DNA from: Meconema thalassinum
Taxonomy: Eukaryota > Arthropoda > Insecta > Orthoptera > Tettigoniidae
DNA length: 64,000 nucleotides
Direction of reading: 5' to 3'
NCBI GenBank assembly: GCA_946902985.2
Contig: OX336389.2
Coordinates: 342,958,444-343,022,443, forward strand
Shown here: positions 55,878 through 64,000 of the stretch, piece by piece
Position numbering within the stretch: the first letter of the stretch is position 1
Layout of the letters: every line of letters starts with the position of its first letter
Position numbers and translations under genes: made by a program
The notes under the pieces: generated by a model
Databases searched by the model: none
What the model saw: only the letters and a program-made list of their open reading frames with translations
Told to the model about the DNA's origin: nothing

Positions 55878-56771
55878 GTGAGTTTATTGTTAGTGTTTTA
55901 TATTTATATAAGTGGCATGCCAATAAGAATGAGCATTAATTCTGGAGGAGACCAAACCCTGGCTTTTACACTTCTACCTGGCATATTATTGGAAATATAT
56001 GATTTTCATACCGTTCTGGGAGTCGACTCGCGCACACACATTGACGTCAGGTCACTGTTGCCAACATGTGGGATACAAAATATACCACACTCCACACATA
56101 ATGTTGTAATTATGTGAATAAGCATTAACTAGCAAAACTATTGGCCTGGATAAAGAATATATATATATATGCGCGTGTGCAATGTGCATGACAAAAACCA
56201 GGGGTGTATATATTGACGTGGGTCGTACTACCTAGTAATCATTGGTCTGGGCAAAAAGCATTGTACTGGATGGAAATTATTGATACGTTTTTTGGATAAT
56301 TTCAGTCTTAGTGGATGCAAGGATATAGATCGGATATTAATTTAAAAAAACTGGTGCACTCTGGTGTCTTGAGAGTGATTTGTTTCGAAGAAATGCTCGG
56401 AATGGAACTTGGCGTACTATAACATTAACCTGTTGCTTTTTTGTTTTATGATACTGGCTATACAGTAGTACCGTATACGTGGAGATCTATACTGTATTTG
56501 CTCATAAATCACGCGTATAAAGGCGGAATCAGCAGGAAATTTTTCTATAAAAGTAGTCTTCTAGCGGGAGGGTAATAGTCAGTGGAGGAGTAAACCTGTA
56601 TTACTGTACTCTATAGGCTGGGAGAATGTAACTACTGCCTTTAATGTGTGCACCTCGTTGTGAGCGCCATGTGGTCTGAGAACAAGGTTGCCCAACATCT
56701 CACTCCTACAGCGCGGTTGGGGACTATTATACATTGCGATGCAGCCGCGAATAAAATTCCCCTAAAACAAA

Positions 56772-56905
56772 ATGGCGGCTTCCATGACGTCATCAACGAC
56801 GTCATGAAATACTCCTCTAGCAAGCTTATGGGAAAAGCCTGGGTAATAGGGGGTTTTTGGGTGGGGAAACACAAAAACTTTAGAAACGAGGTATGCATCG
56901 AAATC
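56772..56905 (+). repeat. TIR-J block X, left copy
   Basis: CGGCTTCCATGACGTCATCA onward aligns with 60949-61085 (CGGCTTCTGTGATGTTATCA) over about 130 bp, with moderate divergence. It runs straight into the first satellite phrase GCATCGAAATCTGTAATTGA at 56895-56914. Confidence 0.75.
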
Positions 56906-56922
56906 TGTAATTGACATCATCA

Positions 56923-58405
56923 TCATCTTGCACAGTTTCCAGCCACTGGCCGGGTCTGTTTGGAACACAAGCCTCTCCAACGTCTTCTGTCTTCCCACCA
57001 TCCCTCAGCCTCTACCCTTGTCCAGTCTTCTCCTCTCTTCTTCACGCTTTCTTCCACCCCCTTCAGCCGCCTGTCTCTCGGTCTCTTTCCTTCCCACTTC
57101 GTCTCGTGTACTCTCCTGGGTATCCTCTTCTCCTCCATTCGTTTTACATGTCCATACCATCTAAGTCTAGATTTCTCTATACCATCCTGTAATGGTTCCT
57201 CCTTCATTAATTCTCTGGTCCTCTCATTTCTTATTCTGTCCATCTTTGTAGCTCCAATACTGCTTCTCAAGAACCTCATCTCACTGGCCTGTATTTTGCT
57301 CTTCTCCCTTCCTTTCATAACCCAGGTCTCCGAGGCATACGTCAGGATAGGGACATAGTACGTCCGATATATGATCTTTTTGCTGTTCTGAGGAACATCC
57401 TTGCTCCATAACATGCTTCTCACACTCCTCCGAAATGCTTCTGCCTGCCTCCCCCGCTCGTTTATTTCTCTATCATTTCTTCCATTATCTTTTATCAGGC
57501 TTCCCAGATACTTGAAACTCTCCACTTTCTTCAGCTGTTCCCCACCAATTGTTATTCCCATTGTGGTTCTTTCCTTCTTCCTTGTTGTGATCACCATCTC
57601 ACTCTTATTTATGCTAAATTTCATCCCATATCCTTGTATTATTCCTTCCCACACGTCCAACTGTTCCTGTACCACCTCCTCCTCGTTTCCCCAAATCATC
57701 TGCAAACACCATTGCTTTCATCTTTCCTTCCCCAATTACTTGTGCCACTCGGGTCATTATGTCATCCATCACCACAATGAAAAGTAACGGTGACAGTGCA
57801 CTTCCTTGTTTCAGGCCGTTTCTCTGTTCCAACCAGTCCGATCTCTCTCCTCCCACTTTCACACAGCTCACACTTCCCTTGTACATCTCCTTTATCCTCT
57901 TTATAGTCCATTTCTCTACTCCTCTATACACCAGGGACTTCCATACTTTGTTTCTGCATACACTGTCATATGCTTTCTCAATGTCCAGGAAGGCCATCAG
58001 TAGATCTGTTCCATACTCATAGTGCTGTTCTTGTAACTGCCTTATAGCAAAAATCAAATCCACTGTGGTCCTTCGTGCTCTGAAGCCATGTTGTTCTTCC
58101 CTCATCCCTCCTTCTATCCTTGTCCTAATTCTCTTTTCCAAAACTTTCTCGAAGATCTTTGCACAATGACTCATCAGTGTTATTCCCCGATAGTTTCTGC
58201 AATCTGTTCTACTACCTTTCTTGAAGATCGGGACAATTATTCCTTTTTTCCAGTCCTCTGGTGTCTTCCTTTCCTTCCATGCTGTCCTCATCACTCGGTA
58301 CAACCACTGTATCCCCACCTCTCCTGCTGCTCTCACCATCTCCACACTCAACTCATCCACACCCGGTGCCTTCCTTCCTTTCATCTTGTTCACTGCATCT
58401 TCCAC
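56923..58405 (-). pseudogene. RTE-K reverse transcriptase and C-terminus
   Basis: The 57614-58405 piece has KAPGVDELSVEMVRAAG, NYRGITLMSHCAKIFEKVL, GFRARRTTVDLIFAIRQL, AFLDIEKAYDSV, GLKQGSALSPLLFIVVMDD and catalytic FADDL. A frameshift near 57690 follows. The 56923-57705 piece then gives QEQLDVWEGIIQGYGMKFSI, ASETWVMKG, RLRWYGHVKRMEEKR and a C-terminal basic tail. Catalytic residues survive, but the frameshift separates them from the thumb. Confidence 0.92.
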
Positions 58406-58438
58406 TTCTTTCCATGTTAAGTCCTTTTCTGTTTGCAG

Positions 58439-59848
58439 TTAATCTTCCTCTTCCCCAATTTCTTCCTCCTCGCCGTGGTTTCCATTTGGGTTCAGAAGTT
58501 CTTCAAAATATTCTTTCCACATTTTCTTCAGTTCTACCCTATTTTCTATCTCTTGTCCCCTTTTGTTCACCATTCTAACATAATCCGTAGGATCCTTCTG
58601 CCTCTTATTTTTTACCATCCCATACAGGACCTTTTTTGTACCTTCACTATCCTCCTTCATCATCTTTGTCCACTCTTCCATCCACTTTCTTCTCTCCTCA
58701 GCCACTACTCTCTTCGCCTCTTTCTTTCTTTCCTGGTACTCTTCCCTTGTCTCTACCGTCCTATTTTGATACCACCTCCTAAAGGCTCTATTCTTTTCCC
58801 TTACTATATCTTTTGTCTTCTCATTCCACCATGGTGTTTCCTTCCAACTCTTCTTACTACTTGTCCTCCCACATACTGCTTCTGCTGCACCTACTAGTGT
58901 CTTCTTAAATCTAGCCCATTCCTCTTCTACCCCTCTTTCTTCATCTGTTAGAATTCCTTCCTTTACCATTTTGAGGTACTCGACCCTTCTATCCCCTTCT
59001 TTCAGTTTCCATATCCTTATACGTCTTTCCTGGTTCTCAGTCCCTTTCTTCTCCTTACTCCCTCTCAGGTTCATTACCAGCAATCGATGGTCGCTATCCA
59101 GGTTCACCGATGGTATAACCTTGATGTCCGTGATGTTATTTAGTTCTTTCTCATACAGTATATAGTCGACCAACGACTTCCTGGTCAAGTCATCACTGTA
59201 CCACGTGATTGTGTGGCTCTCTCTTTTCTTAAACCAGGAGTTCCCAACTAGCAGGCTGTTCCTCTGGCAGAAGTCCAACAGTCTCTTTCCTTCCTCATTT
59301 CTTCCGCCCTAACCCTCTGGTCCTAGAACACTCTCATAACCTTGTCTTTCTCTTCCTACATGGGCATTCAGATCCCCCATAACAATCATATTTCTTCCTA
59401 CCAGCTGCTTCTTCAATTCCTCTTCAAACTCCTCCTTCTCTTCAGAGGCGCAGCCTACTTTTGGAGCATACACTTGCACTATTTCTATGGTCTCTCCCCT
59501 CAGTGCTACTTTCACTTTCATCATCCTATCACTTATTCTCCTCACTTCTTCTTTTAAACCATCCCGTACTACTACTCCCACTCCATTCCTCTTTCCCTCT
59601 TCGTTCCCACTCCAGTACAGTCTATAGCCTTATCTCAGTTCTCTCCTTCCTTCCCCTTTCCACTTTGTTTCTGCCAATCCCAATAAATCCAACTTCCTTC
59701 TTTCCATCATATCCACTATCTCTTCCACCTTCCCCGTCAGCGTTCTTAGGTTTAAAGTTCCAAATCTTAGTCCGTGTGTACAGCCGTGTCGTCTATTTAA
59801 TCCATCATGTCCGAGGCTCGTTCCATTTTTGAAAGCATATGGTTTCAT
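58439..59848 (-). pseudogene. RTE-K endonuclease and linker
   Basis: The 59630-59848 piece has GLRFGTLNLRTL and GLAETKWKGEG. The 59309-59581 piece has VQVYAPKVGC and VMGDLNAHVGRER. The 58439-59278 piece has TWYSDDLTRKSLVDYILYEK, DSDHRLLVMNL, then a long Lys/Glu/Arg-rich linker and WKEYFEELLNP. These are the APE-type endonuclease motifs of the RTE clade. Stops or shifts at about 59300, 59600 and 58440 separate the parts. Confidence 0.9.
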
Positions 59849-60047
59849 CCACTACTGGCTTGCTGGGCCTATCGTAGCTTCACCAGAGCCCCGTTAGCCG
59901 TCACTTTTCAGGGTTCCTGTAGGACCTTCACAGCTACCGTAACGGTCCCGGGGCACACAAAGTCCCCACTGTACTTCGCCCCTACAGGCGATCCCCTACT
60001 TTGTGCCGTTGCCCGTCTCCCACGACATGGACGAAGGGTTGGACTTA

Positions 60048-60945
60048 TTGACCTACATAGCTCAATTAAAGATTCCGATGCATAGAAAAATTTCGCGATT
60101 TCAGTTGATATTTTTAATTTTCCGCATCAAAATCTATAATTGGCCTATGTAAATCAATTACAGATAAGTTACACATCGTAATTATTGTAATGTCATAATT
60201 AAAAAAACGTGCATCGAAATCTGTAATTGACCTACATAGCTCAATTTAAGATTCCGATGCATAGAAAAATTTCGCGATTTCAGATGATATTTTTAATTTT
60301 CCGCATCGAAATCTATAATTGGCCTATGTATGTAGATCAATTACAGATTATAATAGTAATTATTGTAATTTCATAATAAAAAAACTTTCATCGAAATCTG
60401 AAATTGACCTACATAGCTCAATTATAGATTCCAATGCATAGAAAAATTTTGCAATTTCAGTTGAAATTTTTAATTTTCTGCATTGAAAATTAAAATTGGC
60501 CTATGTATATCAATTACAGATTCCAATACACATCGTAACTTAATTATTGTAAGTTCATAATTAAAAGACTGTGCATCGAAATCTGTAATTGACCTATAAG
60601 TTATAGCTCGATTAAAGATTCCGATGGATAGAAAAATTTCGCGATTTCAGTTGATATTTTTAATTTTCCGCATCGAAATCTATAATTGCCTATGTACATC
60701 AATTACAAATTCTGATACACATGGTAAATATTGTAATTTCATAATTACAAAACCGTGCATCAAAATCTGTAATTAACCTACATAGCTCAATTAAAAATTC
60801 CGATGTACCGTATATACAAAATTTCCGAATATCAGGTTAGATTTTAAAAAATCGTATCGAAATCTATAATTGGCCTATAGGCTATAGCTCAATTACATAT
60901 TACGATACATATCGTAATTATTTGAATTTCATAATTATAAAATTG
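60048..60945 (+). repeat. Satellite array in TIR-J, about 180-bp monomers
   Basis: The phrase CCTACATAGCTCAATT or a close variant recurs at 60053, 60231, 60408, 60593 and 60778, a period of 177-185 bp, giving about five monomers. Each monomer has two related halves of about 90 bp: one with ATCTGTAATTGACCTACATA, the other with ATCTATAATTGGCCTATGTA. An array start is also visible at 56895-56915, left of RTE-K. Confidence 0.92.
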
Positions 60946-60948
60946 TCG

Positions 60949-61085
60949 GCTTCTGTGATGTTATCAACGACTTTACGAAATGCTTCTCTGGCAAACTTAC
61001 GGGGAAAACCTTGGTTATAGATTATTTTGGGTGGTGACATCTCAATAACAGAAATAAGCATTATAAAAAACTTCAAAACGAATAG
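60949..61085 (+). repeat. TIR-J block X, right copy
   Basis: Direct repeat of 56772-56905, more diverged and more AT-rich. It closes the satellite array. Confidence 0.75.
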
Positions 61086-62020
61086 TGTATAGCAAGATAT
61101 GGTTTTGTATAGTTTCGTTTCCAATGTTGGCTGCAGATGCACAATAACATACGCAAAAACAACCAAAAACTAAAGCATTATAATTTCATTATAAAACATT
61201 GTGGTCAATAATGGTTTTTTTATGGGGGGGGCACAGTTTGTTATTTTTATGTTTTCCAATATTGACTGCAAATACTTTTATCTCAATTAGAAATCACCTT
61301 CCATTACATACTGTCTGATAACGCCACACAAACATACTGTATGCAACGAAAAAAACGATCAATATATGTCTGATCCAAAAGACTGTTATATGTCTTTTGC
61401 AAGTGTTCTTGTAAATACCAATTTTTGTCTGTATTTTACCCCCACCCCCATTACTATTTTAACAGGCGTATTCCCCCACACCGTGCCTGATGTAATATTA
61501 TCGTCTAGACAAACGGCATTGTCTATGGCTTTAGAAGAGTACAGTGCAACTTTTCAATTAAATGCAACAACCAAAATAAATATATGAACAACGTAAAAAA
61601 CAAACTCACCGATAGATCCCACAGGTCGTATTATTCCACATGTACAAGAAGAAGCAGTAATTTTCGCCCACACGTTGCCTCACGTAACACGTAACGGCAT
61701 TTCAATTGAATGCGACAACTTCAGGAATTCAACAATTTTAATACAATTCACCAATACAATCCGTGGACACGACACTGCTAATATCAAAATCTTGTTCTAT
61801 AGGTTATTCACAGGAATAATAATTGTTAATATTACGTTTAGAAAACGCTAACAGGTGAAAAAAAATGGAGATCCTTCTGAAACAAAACCGCGCGCGACAC
61901 TGACGTAGTAATCAGCTGACAAGCTTGCAAAGCAACTCCCAGCAATCAAAGCACCTCAATATCAATACATCAGCCGTGACATCATGGTGACGCCACCGAG
62001 GTCCCTAGATTCTCCCTAAA
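61086..62020. other. TIR-J right interior, non-coding
   Basis: AT-rich with a G-run at 61225-61232. No recognisable coding sequence. The last 120 bp become GC-richer toward the right inverted repeat. Confidence 0.6.
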
Positions 62021-62189
62021 CGCGGCTGCATCGCAATGTAGAAATGAACTGTGCGGGTAAATGTGTTAGTTCATTCAACTCGCTATATTATATGTAATAA
62101 GTTAATTGTTTCAGTGATAAGCTATAGAATTATTTAAAAACTAGAATAGTTGCTAGAGATGTAGAATAGACTAGGAAGGAGTAGCCTAC

Positions 62190-62372
62190 TATTGACTTGA
62201 TCTTTGCTGCAAGAATGCTTATTGAGAAAAATCTTGAAAAAGGGAAAGAGTTAGTAATGGTATTTCTAGGTATAGAGAAAGCTTATGATAGCACTGCAAG
62301 ATCAAAAATTCGGGAATGTTTAGAAAGGCACAATGTCCCAAAAGACTTGATAAACAAGATCAAAATGATATA
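62190..62372 (+). pseudogene. LINE reverse transcriptase scrap (RTE-like)
   Basis: Reads IDLIFAARMLIEKNLEKGKE, then LVMVFLGIEKAYDSTARSKI and HNVPKDLINKIKMI, the RT fingers segment around F-x-D-I-x-K-A-Y-D-S of RTE-type LINEs. The usual D of the catalytic pair reads G (FLGIEKAYDS). Both ends are lost. A small, dead fragment. Confidence 0.8.
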
Positions 62373-62949
62373 ACAGCTTAGACTTTTACGGCCAGCGTTC
62401 ATAATTAAGTACAAGTTGTTCAGGCTTGAATGCCGTGGTCCAGACAGGATATCTCCCGACGTATCACCGGAAACTGTCCGGCATTTTCAAGGGTTCCGCT
62501 CCTTTCCTTGGTCAGCAGTGGATTGAGGACCAGCTCCACTGCTCTCAGTATTTATACCGTGTGAGCTGAGCGTTCTCTGTGCAGTCCAGCTAGATCGTCT
62601 GGTCTCGCGTACATGTTGCGGGGAACGGCGCTTGCTCCGGCTTCGGTGACCGAACTTGTGAGGGTCAGGTGTTCCCTGGGCGACTGCCGGACTGTAGCGG
62701 GAAGGTTCTTCAGGTTGATGAGTGCGTGATATCTTGGCCTTGGTGTGCCTAAGGGCCGGGATTCATGTATTACGCACACGTTCAATTTCTTCTTTTCGAT
62801 TGAAGTTGTCGGGGTGTTTGAATATTTCTATAGCTTGCCGTTGCAGCCTGGTGTGGTAGTGGAGAGTATCTCCGTGTCCCCGTACTGTTCATCGTGGCTG
62901 GGCAATAGAGAATGCTCAGGGACTGCTCGCTGTGGTAATTTTGAATAGA
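62373..62949 (-). pseudogene. Penelope-like element 3' fragment
   Basis: On the minus strand, near 62860-62780, the reading is RLQRQAIEIFKHPDNFNRKE, the end of the GIY-YIG endonuclease as in insect Penelope-like elements. ISRTHQPEEPSR and SGDTSGDILSGPRHSS follow with stops, then the PLE-type 3' UTR. GC-rich compared with its neighbours. The RT is absent. Assigned by remembered motif style; a search would settle it. Confidence 0.6.
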
Positions 62950-63346
62950 TGTTGTTGATTCATTTAGCGGCTTTGCGACACCGTGGTCATGTAGTCCCTT
63001 GTACTTGTGTGTGAAACTTTTATGATAACCTGTGTTATTGTGATGGCTGTATTAGTGTTTGTATTTGCAATTAAAATAAGGTTTGGGAAAGATGCGGCCT
63101 TGGCCTTTAGTTAGGAACCATCCCGGCATTCGCCTGGAGTAGAAGTGGGAATCCACGGAAAACCATATTCAAGATGGCTGAGATGGGAATCGAACCCGCC
63201 TCTTCTCACTTTTGCCTCACGAGGTTGAATAGGCCTATACCCCGTTCCAGCCCTCAGACCAGAATTACATTTCTTTGCAGAGCCAGGAATCGAACCTACC
63301 CCTCCGCGGTGCCAGTCTAGAGTGCTTGCCATTACGCAACGAGGCG
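62950..63346 (-). mobile_element. SINE-E copy 2, tRNA-derived with two B boxes
   Basis: Full-length partner of 23082-23435. On the minus strand the head near 63346-63280 has an A-box-like TTGCGTAATGG (plus 63329-63340) and a B box GGTTCGATTCC (plus 63287-63297). A second GGGTTCGATTCCC lies about 105 bp inward (plus 63183-63196), so the head may be dimeric. Copy 1 keeps only the outer B box. Confidence 0.82.
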
Positions 63347-63731
63347 AACATTTTGAATACAAATCAGGCAGATTTTCCACAGAGTTAAAAATATTGCCTA
63401 AGTCGAGTGCTACATTGCAAATGGCTTGACGAACAAAGAAAAAGCAGGTGAAAGTTTTGTAAATTCTTGAAATTTCCTAGAAAAATAAGGAAACAGACTG
63501 CCATATTCGAACATATCCGCACGATCAATTAATGTCAAGTGACACTACAGCTAGTGGTGACACCGGTGCGCGACAGTTTGACGTTCGACATAGTAAAGGG
63601 CTGAAGGCAGTACGTGAGGGAGCGAGAGAGACAGACATAATAGTCCTTCCCCACTATCGCTGCAAGGCCGTACGCGCCAGAAGCATGCTGGTTGCGTGCC
63701 CAGCTTGCTGTTTGGCCACCTCTGTCTTAGG
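63347..63731. other. Unassigned spacer
   Basis: No feature is recognised. The 86-codon plus-strand frame at 63532-63792 has no motif and runs into the Harbinger-like end, so I do not call it. Confidence 0.45.
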
Positions 63732-64000
63732 CCGGTATTACACTATCAAAGAAATTTGTGAAAGATCTTTCATAAAATATATGACAGTGTAATGGGGAAA
63801 TCTTTTATAAAAGGTGGTTTTATAAAATTTCTTTTATAAAATGTATGAGCATCATGCTGTGTTTGATAAAAGATTCAAACCAAAATGGCGGATCATAACA
63901 GCTGGAATATTACCACAACAAAGATGCTCTTATCAGAGTGTGATATGCATGAAATGTTACATAGTATGTTACATATTGAATGGTGTACAATGTAAAACAT
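63729..64000 (+). mobile_element. Probable PIF/Harbinger 5' end, cut by window edge
   Basis: TTA at 63729-63731 (the 3-bp target of this superfamily) precedes GGCCGGTATTACACTATC, a terminal-repeat-like start. An ATG at 63885 opens MADHNSWNITTTKMLLSE, which resembles the Myb/SANT-like second protein of PIF/Harbinger elements, but the frame ends at a TAA at 63993-63995 after 36 codons. AT-rich inverted motifs (TTTATAAAA) fill 63765-63842. The partner end is outside the window, so this is tentative. Confidence 0.45.

Larger units (their letters stand above)
56916..60047 (-). mobile_element. RTE-K, full-length RTE LINE in the satellite of TIR-J
   Basis: 3.13 kb on the minus strand. The 3' tail is (GAT)n, seen as ATCATCATCATC from 56916. 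The 5' UTR is GC-rich up to 60047. Flanked by ATTGAC at 56910-56915 and 60048-60053. Removing it restores the satellite phrase CTGTAATTGACCTACATAGC. The coding region has five pieces in different frames. It is a different family from RTE-D and RTE-H. Confidence 0.92.
56732..62038. mobile_element. TIR-J: DNA-transposon-like element with a central satellite
   Basis: Perfect 18-bp terminal inverted repeats CATTGCGATGCAGCCGCG lie at 56732-56749 and, inverted, at 62021-62038, each flanked by TA (56730-56731 and 62039-62040). Without the nested RTE-K it is about 2.2 kb. Inside are two direct copies of a roughly 130-bp block X (56772-56905 and 60949-61085) bracketing a satellite of about 180-bp units. 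No transposase is seen, so it is non-autonomous. The TA flanks suggest a mariner-like or similar mobiliser (inference). Confidence 0.75.
55878..64000 (+). other. Flippase intron, open at window edge
   Basis: The donor GTGAGT at 55878-55883 opens an intron of more than 8.1 kb. No further flippase exon (actuator TGES or P-loop DKTGT) is found to 64000. It is filled with TIR-J, RTE-K, LINE and Penelope scraps, SINE-E and a Harbinger-like end. Positions 55884-56730 hold nothing recognisable. Confidence 0.7.

Noticed and set aside
56911..59832. Many plus-strand Ser/Pro/Phe-rich open frames
   Set aside because: All are antisense shadows of the minus-strand RTE-K coding region.
60048..60945. CRISPR-like array
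   Set aside because: The repeats are about 180 bp with no unique spacers in a eukaryotic intron; it is a satellite.

Overview
This is nuclear DNA from a eukaryote, most likely a large-genome insect (perhaps orthopteroid; the order is inference). There are no operons or bacterial signals. One spliced host exon is recognisable, and nearly everything else is transposable-element DNA. The exon is the first coding exon of a class 5 (ATP10-type) P4-ATPase phospholipid flippase at 54959-55877 on +. Its donor opens an intron that runs to the window edge.

Layout. 1-7263: three copies of one young non-LTR family (LINE-A: A1, A2, A3), with A3 carrying a complete uninterrupted ORF2, plus a hAT transposase scrap. 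7264-22403: a single 15 kb nest. An RTE element (RTE-D, 11-bp target duplication GACTGGCAAGT) was split by LINE-A copy A4. A4 was then split by a tandem-dimer repeat (T) and by a full-length second LINE (LINE-B, with a PHD-finger ORF1). LINE-B was itself split by LINE-A copy A5. 22404-31425: mostly unassigned DNA with a tRNA-derived SINE, a decayed ZBED/SCAND3-like transposase, a truncated LINE-C, a hAT end and a 45-bp-arm foldback.

31430-53540: a second nest. A decayed RTE-type LINE (RTE-H) was split by a Copia element (198-bp LTRs, TSD GGAAG). The Copia gag was split by a Gypsy element (192-bp LTRs, TSD CTTTC). The Gypsy gag was split by a 5.9 kb coding-free LTR element (LARD-L, about 925-bp LTRs) and its pol by a tRNA-derived SINE-F. 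Further along, RTE-H was also hit by a 5S-rRNA-derived SINE and by LINE-A copy A6, which carries its own SINE-F. Removing each insert rejoins the protein frame or motif order of its host.

53541-64000: the flippase 5' region and first coding exon, then an intron. The intron holds a TA-flanked 18-bp-TIR element (TIR-J) with a central satellite of about 180 bp split by a full-length RTE (RTE-K). It also holds RT and Penelope-like scraps, a second SINE-E and a probable PIF/Harbinger end.

LTR-pair differences (Copia about 6/198, Gypsy 2/192, LARD-L about 12/920) fit insertion order for Copia before Gypsy. LINE-A is the youngest autonomous family seen. Element names (A, B, C, D, H, J, K, L, T, E, F) are labels for this window only.
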